From contig CAWFJZ010000036.1 in assembly GCA_963816315.1 (NCBI GenBank), positions 186,001-250,000 on the forward strand: a DNA stretch of 64,000 nt, read 5' to 3'. This stretch comes from CADEEN01 sp963816315 (lineage in GTDB: Bacteria > Pseudomonadota > Gammaproteobacteria > Burkholderiales > Burkholderiaceae_C). The translations under genes were made by a program, and so were the position numbers. The notes under the pieces were generated by a model. The model ran no database searches. It saw nothing but the letters and a program-made list of their open reading frames with translations, and was not told the DNA's origin. Shown piece after piece: positions 1 to 8,324 of the stretch; within the stretch, counting starts at the first letter, position 1; every line of letters begins with the position of its first letter.

Positions 1-381
1 TGCGCCGCTGACGCAGGCAAGGCGCTCGTCAAAGCCACACGCGGCGGTGTTGCCGCGGCCATCGACTTCGTCGGCGCGGGCACGACCTTCGCCTTCGGCT
101 TCGGTGCGTTGCGCAAGGGCGGGCGCCTGGTCTGCGTCGGCCTGTTCGGCGGCGCCACCCCCATCGTGCCGGTGATGGTGGCGATGAAGGCCGTGAGCGT
201 GCTCGGCTCCTACGTCGGCACACTGCAAGACCTGCGCGAGCTGATCGCCTTAGCCGATGACTCGCATGATGGCAGCCTGCCCGAACTGGCCGTCACCGAG
301 CGCCCGCTCGACCAAGCAGCCGCTGCCCTCGACGACTTGCGGCACGGCCGCGTCCGCGGCCGCGTCGTGCTCACACCCTGA
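1..381 (+). CDS. Zinc-type alcohol dehydrogenase, C-terminal part (5' truncated by window edge)
   Basis: The reading frame is open from the first base, so only the last 126 residues are present. They contain a Rossmann-type nucleotide-binding half: a stretch ending AAIDFVGAG, then the strand RKGGRLVCVGLFGG and the tail RGRVVLTP, the usual end of medium-chain dehydrogenases/quinone reductases (GroES-like family). These enzymes oxidise alcohols or reduce carbonyls with NAD(P). The zinc-binding N-terminal domain lies outside the window, so substrate and zinc content cannot be judged. It lies 14 bp upstream of the YciI gene and may be co-transcribed with it. Confidence 0.85.
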   Translation, partial: CAADAGKALVKATRGGVAAAIDFVGAGTTFAFGFGALRKGGRLVCVGLFGGATPIVPVMVAMKAVSVLGSYVGTLQDLRELIALADDSHDGSLPELAVTERPLDQAAAALDDLRHGRVRGRVVLTP

Positions 382-395
382 AAGGACTCTGTCTC

Positions 396-689
396 ATGCG
401 CTGGGTTGTCATCTTCGAAGACGAGTCACCGATGGCCGACATCCGAGCGCGCCACGAGCCCGCTCACCTGGCCTTCCTCGACACGCACCGCCGCGAGATC
501 CCCATGGCGGGCGGCTTGCGCGACGAGCCGGGCGGCCCCTACGCGGGTGGCCTGTGGGTCTTCGACGTTGAATCGAAGGCGCGCGCCGTACAACTGATCG
601 AAGAAGATCCGTACTTCAAAGCGCACCGGCGAACGTACCGGCTGCTGGTCTGGGGCAAGGCGCTGCCGCAATACGAAGTGAGGATGTGA
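396..689 (+). CDS. YciI family protein
   Basis: A 97-residue protein starting MRWVVIFEDE with the YCII fold pattern: a short beta strand, a conserved histidine region (RHEPAHLAFLDTHR), a glycine-rich turn with GGPYAGGLWVFD, and an EEDPYFKAHRR segment before the last strand. Family members are small dimeric cytosolic proteins of poorly defined catalytic role, often encoded beside oxidoreductases. An AAAGGA ribosome-binding site lies just upstream of the ATG. It ends ATGTGATG, overlapping the start of the next gene, so the two are probably translationally coupled. Confidence 0.85.
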   Translation: MRWVVIFEDESPMADIRARHEPAHLAFLDTHRREIPMAGGLRDEPGGPYAGGLWVFDVESKARAVQLIEEDPYFKAHRRTYRLLVWGKALPQYEVRM

Positions 690-1207
690 TGTGGGCAACA
701 GCGATGCTTCGTGCTCATGACGGCTTAGTGTTCATCCCCGTTTCGCGCGTGCTTCTGGCTCTGGTGCCGCTCTCGTTCAGCGTGAATGACGCGTTGGCAC
801 AAAAGCTGCCGCCAACCACTCGCACCGTCTACAAGTGCGAAGTCAACGGAAAGATCGTGTACTCGGACGATCCGTGCCTTGGTGCGAAGAAGCTGGAGAT
901 CGAGCCCACGCGTGGCATGAACAAGGCTACTGGGCGAGAGCAAGTGGGCCGCGATGTTCAGCTCGAACACAACAAGGAAGCCATGCAAGAAGTTTTTCGC
1001 CCCTTCCACGGTATGGACGGAAAGCAGCTCGACAAATTTGAACGCCGCATGAAGCTCGTGCCCGCAGCGCGGACCGAGTGCAACCGACTCGATCAATCTA
1101 TTCCTGAGCAAGAGGCGCTGGAGCAACGTGCCGGAGCGCAGGAGCGCCCTGGCGTGCAGAAGCAACTGCTTGCACTGCGCATGCGTGCGCGTGATTTGGG
1201 CTGCTAA
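689..1207 (+). CDS. DUF4124 domain-containing periplasmic protein
   Basis: 172 residues. The N-terminus has a hydrophobic export signal (VLLALVPLSFSVNDALAQ) with likely cleavage after ALAQ. The mature part opens with YKCEVNGKIVYSDDPC, the DUF4124 signature of small betaproteobacterial envelope proteins with two conserved cysteines. The rest is charged and probably helical. The ATG at 689 overlaps the YciI stop codon; a GTG at 686 is an alternative start. It ends two bases before the CoA-transferase ATG, so it sits inside a plus-strand operon. No function is assigned to the family. Confidence 0.75.
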   Translation: MWATAMLRAHDGLVFIPVSRVLLALVPLSFSVNDALAQKLPPTTRTVYKCEVNGKIVYSDDPCLGAKKLEIEPTRGMNKATGREQVGRDVQLEHNKEAMQEVFRPFHGMDGKQLDKFERRMKLVPAARTECNRLDQSIPEQEALEQRAGAQERPGVQKQLLALRMRARDLGC

Positions 1208-1209
1208 AC

Positions 1210-2325
1210 ATGAGTACGAGCAACGGTTCCCTCCACGGCCTCAAAGTCATCGACCTCTCCCGCGTGCTCGGCGGCCCGTACTGCACGCAGATCCTCGCCG
1301 ACCACGGCGCCGACGTGCTGAAGATCGAGCCGCCGCAAGGCGACGAAACACGCGGCTGGGGGCCACCGTTCGACGAACACGGCACGGCGTCGTACTTCCT
1401 CGGCCTGAACCGCAACAAGCACGGCATGACGATGGATCTGCAGCAGCCCGCGCAACGCGAAGCGCTGCTCGCGCTGCTGCAAGACACCGACGTGCTGGTG
1501 GAAAACTTCAAGACCGGCACGATGGAAAAGTGGGGTCTCGGCTTCGACACCTTGAGCGCCAGGTTCCCGCGCCTGATCCACTGCCGCGTCTCAGGCTTCG
1601 GCGCCGACGGCCCCAAGGGCGGCCTGCCGGGCTACGACGCCGCCGTGCAGGCGATGGTCGGCATGATGAGCATCAACGGCGAGGTTGGCGGCGATGGTGT
1701 GCGCCTGGGCGTGCCGGCGGTGGACATCGCCACCGGCCTCAACGCCGCGCTCGGCATCCTGCTCGCGCTGCACGAGCGCGGCAAGAGCGGCAAGGGCCAG
1801 TTCGTCGAAGCCGCGCTCTACGACTGCGGCCTGTCCTTCCTGCACCCGCACACCGCCAACCATCTTCTCGACCCGAGCCGCGTGCCCGGCCGCAGCGGCA
1901 ACGCGCACCCCAACATCTGCCCTTACGACACCTTCGTCACGCGCACCGTGCCGATCTTTCTGGCCGTGGGCAACGACGGCCAGTTCGCCAAGCTCGCCGA
2001 GCAGATCGGCGCGCCGGAGCTGGCGAGCGATGCGCGCTTTGCGAACAACGCGCTGCGCAGCGCGAACCGCGTTGAACTCAAGCGCCTGCTCGAAGAGCGA
2101 TTGACCACGTTCGACTGCGAGCCGCTCGCCGACCGCCTGATCCGCGCCGGCGTGCCCTGCGCACCGACGCGCGACATTCCCGCGGCGTTGGCCGACCCGC
2201 ACACGGCGCATCGCGGCATGGTGGTGCAGATCGGCGAGTACAAGGGCGTGGCGTCGCCGATCAAGTTGTCGAGAACGCCGGCGACGTATCGGCTGGCGCC
2301 GCCGCGATCAAGCGGCAAGACCTGA
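1210..2325 (+). CDS. CaiB/BaiF family CoA-transferase
   Basis: 371 residues, typical for class III CoA-transferases, which move CoA between carboxylic acids and dimerise as interlocked rings. The N-terminus has LKVIDLSRVLGGPYCTQ and DHGADVLKIEPP, the family's nucleotide-fold signature. The catalytic aspartate should be the one in FVEAALYDCG. The protein is complete apart from a shortened C-terminal tail. It follows the DUF4124 gene by 2 bp. The substrate cannot be told from sequence; formyl-, succinyl- or aryl-CoA donors are all possible, and the acyl/aryl-CoA ligases farther along the window make an aromatic or fatty acid plausible. Confidence 0.9.
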   Translation: MSTSNGSLHGLKVIDLSRVLGGPYCTQILADHGADVLKIEPPQGDETRGWGPPFDEHGTASYFLGLNRNKHGMTMDLQQPAQREALLALLQDTDVLVENFKTGTMEKWGLGFDTLSARFPRLIHCRVSGFGADGPKGGLPGYDAAVQAMVGMMSINGEVGGDGVRLGVPAVDIATGLNAALGILLALHERGKSGKGQFVEAALYDCGLSFLHPHTANHLLDPSRVPGRSGNAHPNICPYDTFVTRTVPIFLAVGNDGQFAKLAEQIGAPELASDARFANNALRSANRVELKRLLEERLTTFDCEPLADRLIRAGVPCAPTRDIPAALADPHTAHRGMVVQIGEYKGVASPIKLSRTPATYRLAPPRSSGKT

Positions 2326-2363
2326 TTCCGCGGCTCGGCCCAGCTTCGTGATGTGAACAGGCC

Positions 2364-3554
2364 TTAGAGCAGACCTTCCTTCCAGACCCCGATCAGCACG
2401 AAGCGCGCGAAGATCAGGTGCCCCAGCGTCGTCGGATGTTTGCCGTCGGCGAAGAAATAGGTGAGCGGCGCGCCGTTCTGCACCAGCGCCTGGCGCGAGC
2501 AGAAAACACTCCTGCCGTCTGTGATCAGCCCATTGGTCAGCGCCTCGATCTTGGCTCTGTCGCAGGCCGGCACGTTCAGTTCGCGCACCAGATATCTGCC
2601 CGGGTTCTCGAACACGCGTTTGACTTCGGCATAGGCATCGAGCAGTTTCGCGTTCGAGCCGCTCAACCCGGCGGCGAGCGTGCCGTTGAACGTCTGCACC
2701 ATGCCACGGAGCAACAGCTGGCCGTCTGCGCTCAGCGCCTTGCCGGAGGGCGTGTCCGCAAGCTCGGGCAGGTTGAGCACGACGACGCGCGTTGCACCCT
2801 TGGCCAGGATGCGCTGCACCTGGCCGGCGAGTTCGCCCGCTGCCTGCCCGACCGCCGCCACCGCGTCGTCAGGGCTGACGAGGCCGAGCCCTACCAAGCC
2901 CAGCTGAAACGTGATGTCGTTGCCGCCGCCTTGAACGAACACGATCTGATCGCGCGTGAAGCGGTCACCGTTCGCGGCCAGGTAGTCGCTGACCTGTTGC
3001 GCGATCGGGATCGTCAGCTGCGCGGTGCAGGGACTTGTCGGCAAGGGGGCGGGGTCGCAGTCGATGCCCGGCTGTTGCGAGACGCGCGAGCCGCCCATCG
3101 CGAAGCCGGTGCCGCCGAGGACTTGCGATGTCCCGCCATAGCCCTGGCGAAACGGTTTGACGGGAGCACCAAGCAGGAGTCCGACCGTCTCCGGCCAGAC
3201 GGGCGCGGGATTGGTTGTGAACTTGCCGCCGCCGATGGCGGCGATCGAACCCACCTTGTACGTGCCGACATCGCTCAGGCTGTCGCCGAAAACGATGACC
3301 TGGCGAATCCGGTTCGGATCGACGCGCAGGCCGTGCGCGCGACCGGCTTGGACTGCCAGTGCCGCATCACCGCCTGGCTCGGCAACCTGCGCCGCCACCT
3401 CGCTGTCATTGGCAACCGCGGTTGCACTGAGCGGCGGGTCCGACGAGCCTCCGCCACCGCCGCAGGCAACGGCGAGCAAGGCCAACAACAGCGGAGCGAT
3501 CGCAGCGCCGAGGCGCTGCTGCCGGGGGAGTTCGTTGCGGTCAATCGAAGACAT
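2364..3554 (-). CDS. SGNH/GDSL-family esterase/lipase, secreted lipoprotein
   Basis: 396 residues. I start at the ATG at 3554 because a good AGGAG site precedes it. The N-terminus holds a signal segment, LLLALLAVACGGGGG, a convincing lipobox. The catalytic blocks are visible: GDS in VIVFGDSLSDVG (nucleophile Ser), GGGND (oxyanion Asn) and DGKHPTTLGH near the end (Asp and His of the triad). Such enzymes hydrolyse ester bonds of lipids or polymers outside the cytoplasmic membrane. The length fits outer-membrane or secreted lipases such as the thermolabile hemolysin/PHB-lipase-like group, but no autotransporter barrel follows. It converges with the CoA-transferase gene. Confidence 0.85.
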   Translation of the reverse strand: MSSIDRNELPRQQRLGAAIAPLLLALLAVACGGGGGSSDPPLSATAVANDSEVAAQVAEPGGDAALAVQAGRAHGLRVDPNRIRQVIVFGDSLSDVGTYKVGSIAAIGGGKFTTNPAPVWPETVGLLLGAPVKPFRQGYGGTSQVLGGTGFAMGGSRVSQQPGIDCDPAPLPTSPCTAQLTIPIAQQVSDYLAANGDRFTRDQIVFVQGGGNDITFQLGLVGLGLVSPDDAVAAVGQAAGELAGQVQRILAKGATRVVVLNLPELADTPSGKALSADGQLLLRGMVQTFNGTLAAGLSGSNAKLLDAYAEVKRVFENPGRYLVRELNVPACDRAKIEALTNGLITDGRSVFCSRQALVQNGAPLTYFFADGKHPTTLGHLIFARFVLIGVWKEGLL

Positions 3555-4034
3555 CGTTGCATCTCCTGATGGCGTGTTGCACATTGACGCTGTTGCGGCC
3601 CGAGGCCTGCTCGCCTTGACGGTGCATCGTGCGCGCGGCCCGCGCGATGGCATTGCGTGGGCTCAATCGCCGTCGATGCGGGCCGCGAGGCATCCTTCGA
3701 CACCTCGCTCGCGCTGGATTTCTTCGAAATCGAGTCGCATCACCTTGCGCGGTGGACGCAGAACCTGCATCACACGAAGGCGCCTCGGGGGGTCCAGGCG
3801 CGGGTGACGGGCCGACGTTGCGCGACGTCGCAAATGTCCAAGACCCCATCGTTGCAACCGCCGAGCATTCACTGCACCTGCTCGTCGTAGCAGGCGTTAT
3901 CTCGAAGAGGTGTTCACGCACCGGCGCACGTGCCGGTAGGCCTCGCATCCCTGCAAGCGATGGGCGTGTTGCTCACGCTCGGTCTTTGCTTGCAGTCCAT
4001 CGGCAGTTTGTTCTTCAGTTGAAGGGGTCAGACC
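3555..4034. other. Intergenic region between divergent genes
   Basis: About 480 bp separating the divergent esterase and beta-propeller genes. Open frames exist on both strands, but none has a convincing start, ribosome site or recognisable protein. It must hold both promoters. I did not find a clear sigma-70 pair or a hairpin. Confidence 0.5.
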
Positions 4035-6533
4035 ATGGACCATGAGCAAAGATTTCTGCGGCCTCGTGTTGGCGCTGCTGTCGTGGCGGCACTCGCCATC
4101 GCGGCCGCCACATCGCAAATCAAGACCGCCAGCGCGCACTCGGACGAGCACGGTCAAGGCCGCCGCGAAGCCACCCACTCGAGCCCGATCGCGATCACCA
4201 GCGACAACCGCTTCGTCTGGAGCGTCAACCCCGACAACGACTCGGTCTCCGTGTTCCGCGTCGCCAGGGACAAGAACCAGAAGGTGGCCGAGATCAAGGT
4301 CGGCAAGGAGCCTTGGTGCGTTGCGATCACGCCGCGCAATCGTGACGACGATCGAAGATCAGGGCGTGACGACGATGATGAACACGGCGACGGCGTCAAG
4401 GTCTATGTCAGCAACATGGCCAGCGGCACCGTGTCGGTGATCGACGCCAACAAGCGCAAGGTGATCGAGACGATCAAGGTTGGCACCGAGCCTTTCGGCT
4501 GCGCACTCACACCGGACGGCAGCCGGCTGTTCGTCGCCAACCAGTCGTCGGCGGACGTGTCGGTGATCGACACGAAACGCGACCGTGTGATCAGGACGAT
4601 CGAGCGCGTGGGCACCAAGCCGCACGGCATCGGCATCACGGCCGACGGCAAGAAGGTCTATGTGACGCAACTGCTGTCCGAGCGCCCGGCGCCCGGCGAA
4701 GCGCGGCCGCTCGCGCAGACCGAAGGCGCGGACGACGGCCGCGCCGGCCGCGTCACCGTGATCGACGCGCACAGCCACCACGTGCTCGGGCGCGCCATCC
4801 TGAACCCCCTGGCGAACACGGGCTTCCTGTCCGACGGCAGCACGTTGGCGCGCGAGCCGCTCAGCGCACCGGCAGCGCCGGTGTTCGACAATGTCACGGG
4901 CGCGTTCCCCAATCTGCTCGAGTCGGTGACGATCCGCGGCGACCTGGCCTACGTGCCCGGCACCTGCTCGTCGCCGAACGGGCCGTTCCGCTTCAACGTC
5001 AACATGCAGAGCTGCCTGTCCACGATCGACACCGGCAAGGACGTCGAAGCGTTCGGTCCGGGGACGACGCTGAACATGAACGTCGGCGTCGGCTTCGAGC
5101 CGCCGGGCAAGCGGCTGTTCAACACGAACCCGTTCGCGCTGGCGTTCAAGCGCAGCAAGCCCGAGGGCTTCGTCACGCTCGGTGCCACCGATCGCCTGTT
5201 GCGCGTCACGCTCGACGCCGACGGCAAGCCGAGCATCAACCCGCCCGCCAACGCGCAAGACGCCGGCAACATCGTCCGCATCGAGCTGAAGGATCCGAAC
5301 GAGATCGTGCAGCCCGACCCGGACGACAGAATAGGCGGCAAGAACCCGCGCGGCCTCGTGCTCGACTCGAAGGACACACGCGCCTACGTCATGAACTTCA
5401 CCTCGCGCGACATCGCGGTGGTGGACATCTCGGGGCCGGACCCAACGGCGTACAAGACGATCGCGCGCATCCCGTCGGCGGCGTTGCCGGCCGACGGCAG
5501 CGTGGCCGCCATCTCTCAGCGCGGCAAGCAACTCTTCAACAGCGCCATCGGGCCGGAGGGCGCGGCCGACAACTCGAAGCGCCCGGCAGGACGTATGTCC
5601 GACTTCGGCTGGGGCTCCTGCTACGGCTGCCACGTCAACGGCCTCGCGGACAGCGTGACCTGGATGTTCCCGGACGGGCCGCGGCAATCGATCTCGATGG
5701 AGAACACCTTCGCCTTCGGCAAGGCCGTGATCGAGAACGGCGCGCCCAAGCTGCCCGAGTCGCATCAGCGCGCGCTCAACTGGTCTGCAGTGCGCGACGA
5801 GGTGCAGGACTTCACGCGCAACGTGCGCGCGGTGTCGGGCGGCGGCGGCCTGATCCGCATCGACAGTGCGGGCAAGCCCGTGCCCGAAGGCGTGGCGGGG
5901 CTGGCGCAACTGCCCGACCTGCTCGGCACCGCCAACGGCCGCCTGAACGCGGACCTGGATGCCATCGCGGCTTACCTCGCCGTCGGTGTGCGCGCGCCGA
6001 TCTCACCCGTCGGCGCCAACCAGCCGCGCGTCAAGGAGGGGCGTGCGCTGTTCCAGACCGCGGGCTGCCAGAACTGCCACGGCGGCGTGAACTGGACGAC
6101 GAGCGTCCTCGACTACACGCCGCCGGCTGCGGCCAACGACGTCGTCGATGCGCAGCTCGTGCGCTTCCTGTGCCGCGTCGGGACCTTCGATGCGAACCTG
6201 TTCGCCGACGGCAAGGGCAACGAGATCCGCGCCAACGCGCTGGTGGCGGGCGCGGGGACGAACGTGCAGGCGCGCGGCGCGCTCGGCTTCAACGTGCCGT
6301 CGTTGATCTCGGTCTTTGCGAGCGCGCCGTACCTGCACAGCGGCGCCGCGCCGACGCTCGGCGACGTGCTCGACAACGTCACGCACCGCAGCGCCGGCAG
6401 CGGCGGCGTGGACCTGCTCACGGACGCCAACGACCGCCGAGCCGTCGAGCGCTTTCTGCAGTCGATCGATCGCGACACCGAGCCGTTCTTGAACGTGAAT
6501 CGGCCGGCGAACCTGTGCGGGCCGACGCCGTGA
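4035..6533 (+). CDS. YncE-like beta-propeller protein with C-terminal cytochrome c/peroxidase-like domains
   Basis: 832 residues with an N-terminal export signal ending ASAHSD. Residues about 50-220 carry repeated propeller blades of the YVTN/YncE type (KVYVSNMASGTVSVIDANK, RLFVANQSSADVSVIDTK). A second propeller-like stretch (RAYVMNFTSRDIAVVDISG) follows around residue 455. The C-terminal third has two haem c motifs, CYGCH and CQNCH, with MauG/di-haem peroxidase-like sequence after the second (FNVPSLISVFASAPYLHSG). It should be a periplasmic redox protein. AAGGGG precedes the ATG. Spacing of the haem motifs differs from classical CcpA peroxidases, so enzymatic activity is uncertain. Confidence 0.8.
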   Translation: MDHEQRFLRPRVGAAVVAALAIAAATSQIKTASAHSDEHGQGRREATHSSPIAITSDNRFVWSVNPDNDSVSVFRVARDKNQKVAEIKVGKEPWCVAITPRNRDDDRRSGRDDDDEHGDGVKVYVSNMASGTVSVIDANKRKVIETIKVGTEPFGCALTPDGSRLFVANQSSADVSVIDTKRDRVIRTIERVGTKPHGIGITADGKKVYVTQLLSERPAPGEARPLAQTEGADDGRAGRVTVIDAHSHHVLGRAILNPLANTGFLSDGSTLAREPLSAPAAPVFDNVTGAFPNLLESVTIRGDLAYVPGTCSSPNGPFRFNVNMQSCLSTIDTGKDVEAFGPGTTLNMNVGVGFEPPGKRLFNTNPFALAFKRSKPEGFVTLGATDRLLRVTLDADGKPSINPPANAQDAGNIVRIELKDPNEIVQPDPDDRIGGKNPRGLVLDSKDTRAYVMNFTSRDIAVVDISGPDPTAYKTIARIPSAALPADGSVAAISQRGKQLFNSAIGPEGAADNSKRPAGRMSDFGWGSCYGCHVNGLADSVTWMFPDGPRQSISMENTFAFGKAVIENGAPKLPESHQRALNWSAVRDEVQDFTRNVRAVSGGGGLIRIDSAGKPVPEGVAGLAQLPDLLGTANGRLNADLDAIAAYLAVGVRAPISPVGANQPRVKEGRALFQTAGCQNCHGGVNWTTSVLDYTPPAAANDVVDAQLVRFLCRVGTFDANLFADGKGNEIRANALVAGAGTNVQARGALGFNVPSLISVFASAPYLHSGAAPTLGDVLDNVTHRSAGSGGVDLLTDANDRRAVERFLQSIDRDTEPFLNVNRPANLCGPTP

Positions 6534-6568
6534 GGTCGATGCCGAGACACTGACGCTGCCTCGAATGC

Positions 6569-6602
6569 CCCGCCGGCGCTGGCTGATGCCATTGCCGGCG
6601 GG
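6569..6602 (+). terminator. Hairpin after the cytochrome gene
   Basis: Perfect 9-bp stem CCCGCCGGC / GCCGGCGGG with a 16-base loop, 35 bases after the stop codon. No T-run follows, so it would be a weak or Rho-assisted terminator. Confidence 0.45.
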
Positions 6603-6616
6603 CGCCGCACCAATGC

Positions 6617-6688
6617 GTTCGGGCTGAGCTTGTCGAAGCCCTGTTTTTCCGATCACCCTGAGCTTGTCGAAGGGCAAGCTCAGGGTGA
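6617..6688. repeat. REP-like palindromic repeat (CTGAGCTTGTCGAAG family), two units
   Basis: The first unit, at 6617-6640, contains GGGCTGAGCTTGTCGAAG. The second, at 6653-6688, is a perfect 14-bp inverted repeat, TCACCCTGAGCTTG / CAAGCTCAGGGTGA, with an 8-base loop. A related copy sits at 49761-49811. Such units are dispersed in many proteobacterial intergenic regions. Confidence 0.7.
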
Positions 6689-6699
6689 ACGGTTCAAGT

Positions 6700-7955
6700 T
6701 CAGCGCAACAACCTCGTCGCCGTCTTCTTCGTCGTCGATAGGACGAAGTCCTGCAGCCGACTTGCCATCACTCTCGCGCCCGATGGCAACAGCGGCTTCA
6801 CGGCCTCGACGGCCTGCGACATCGCTTCAGGCATCTTTGCCGCCAGCTCCCGCGCCTGCTGCGCCACGAACTGCGGCCGCATGCCCAACTGCCTGGCCAT
6901 CTCGGCCACATGCGCTGGCGTGACCCGCCCCGGCTTCGTCTCGCCGCCGATGGCGAACGCGAAGTTCGGCGACAGGCCGGGGTACAGGCGCGTGCACATC
7001 AGGTCGTAGAACGGCGTCAACGCCACGCCGTGGCCGGGCACGCGGTAGAGCGAGAGGTTCTTGGCATGGCTGTCGTTGTTGCCGACATAGAGGTTGAAGA
7101 AGATCCAGGCGATGAAGTGGCGCAGGTCCAGCGCGGGTTGTGTGCTGTAGCGGCGAATCAGTTCGGCGCAGGCAGCCATGCCGGGTCCGCCCTCGCTTCT
7201 CGTACTTCTTGTCGGAGACGACGCCGGCCAACTGGCATATGTCGTACTGCACCCGGCGCGCCAGCGAGCCATCCGGCCGAGCGGGTTCTGTCGAATCGGC
7301 GGACCACGCAAGACTGCGTGTGCGGCTCGTAGAACACCTCTGCCGTCGGCAGGCCGCAATGCGCGGCCGCCAGCATGACGATGGTCTCGTTGGCGGCCGA
7401 GTGCCACACCTTGTGCAAGCGCTTGATGTTGGGTTTCAGGATGTGGGTCGATGGCGATGTGCCTTTGGGCAGCCGGGGCACGCCGTCGCCGCAGATCGCG
7501 ATGCTGGTCTTGTCCTGCGCACCGGCCAGCGAGATGCGCGCCCCCTTGCCGTGGATATCGATCGCCGCTGCCGACTTCTCGCGCAGCAGCGCGCCGAGCG
7601 CTTCCCAGCTCGTCGGCTCGTAACTGGCGCGCGTGGGCGTTTGACCGCCGGGCACGATGACGAAGCCGCCGGCCGTGTCGCCGGCTACGGCGAGCAGCAG
7701 CGAGAACAGCGACGACGCTTGCCGTTGCTGCGCGACGTAGTCGCGCAGCTCGCCTTCCGGCAACAGGTTCTCGAAGAACGCCTGCACCGCCGCGGAGTCG
7801 ATGCGGCCGGCTTGCAGCGCGATGGCGGCCACCGCCATCGGCTCATCGCGCGCCAGCCAGCCCGGCGCGTACTCGAAGGACAAGGGCGACGTGTCGTGGA
7901 GGGTGCCGACGAGTTCTTCGCCGAGCCAGAGGTCGAGCCGATCGCTTCGCGCCAT
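6700..7955 (-). pseudogene. hipA: HipA-like serine/threonine kinase toxin, two frameshifts
   Basis: Reads as one HipA homologue of about 418 residues split over three frames. The first frame (7955 to about 7250) has the N-terminal subdomain, SLAGAQDKTS and the ATP-binding HILKPN. The second (about 7250-7195) has RRVQYDICQLAGVVSDKKYE, and the third has SEGGPGMAAC and the catalytic-loop motif GNNDSHAKNLSLY. Both breaks behave as single-base insertions; the second is an extra A in GAGAAGCGAG. HipA phosphorylates glutamyl-tRNA synthetase in E. coli. The hipB stop codon is two bases before this start (TGACGATG). If the indels are real the toxin is dead; if they are sequencing errors it is a normal hipBA pair. 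Confidence 0.85.
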
Positions 7956-7957
7956 CG

Positions 7958-8188
7958 TCAGCGCATCCGCGAGGCCTTGGGCTGCACGATGAGCTCCAGC
8001 CCCAGCAGGTCCATCACGTCGAGCACCTTCTGCAGCTGCAGTGTCGGTTTGCCGTTTTCCAGCTCGACGATGAAGCGGTTGCCGGTATTGCCGAGGCCGG
8101 CAACGTCGAGCTGCCTGAGCGCCAGCCGCTGCCGCTGCGAGCGCACGATGGCGCCGAGCTGCGCGGAGGTGCGTATCGGGGAAGTCAT
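7958..8188 (-). CDS. hipB: HipB-like XRE-family antitoxin/repressor
   Basis: 76 residues with one helix-turn-helix: QLGAIVRSQRQRLALRQLDVAGLGNTGNRFIVELENGKPTL, split by normal loop spacing. This XRE fold is typical for HipB, which binds its own promoter and neutralises HipA. It lies upstream of hipA in the expected order and is intact. The regulator probably binds the palindrome at 8204-8217 just before its start codon. Confidence 0.85.
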   Translation of the reverse strand: MTSPIRTSAQLGAIVRSQRQRLALRQLDVAGLGNTGNRFIVELENGKPTLQLQKVLDVMDLLGLELIVQPKASRMR

Positions 8189-8203
8189 GTCGAGGGCAGG
8201 AAG

Positions 8204-8217
8204 TTACCTTACGGTAA
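8204..8217 (-). promoter_or_regulatory. Putative HipB operator
   Basis: Perfect inverted repeat TTACC-TTAC-GGTAA located 15 bp upstream of the hipB start codon. A further half-site, GGTAA, lies at 8263-8267. On the minus strand a TAGAAT -10-like element ends at the palindrome, so a bound repressor would cover the promoter. This is an inference from position and symmetry. Confidence 0.5.
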
Positions 8218-8324
8218 TTCTAGTGCCTGCTACAGCGATTGGTCAGGAAAAAATGACTGATCGGTAATATAAGCAGCCGCTTCTCGCTGTGCAGGCGCCA
8301 CCCCTACGAGTCAAGCCGCAGTGT

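Noticed and set aside
3657..3890. 77-residue ORF in the long intergenic gap
   Set aside because: No ribosome site, no known domain and overlapping open frames on both strands.
4359..5909. 516-residue minus-strand open frame opposite the cytochrome gene
   Set aside because: It is a high-GC antisense shadow of a gene with clear haem motifs, with Arg/His/Ala-rich composition and no domain.
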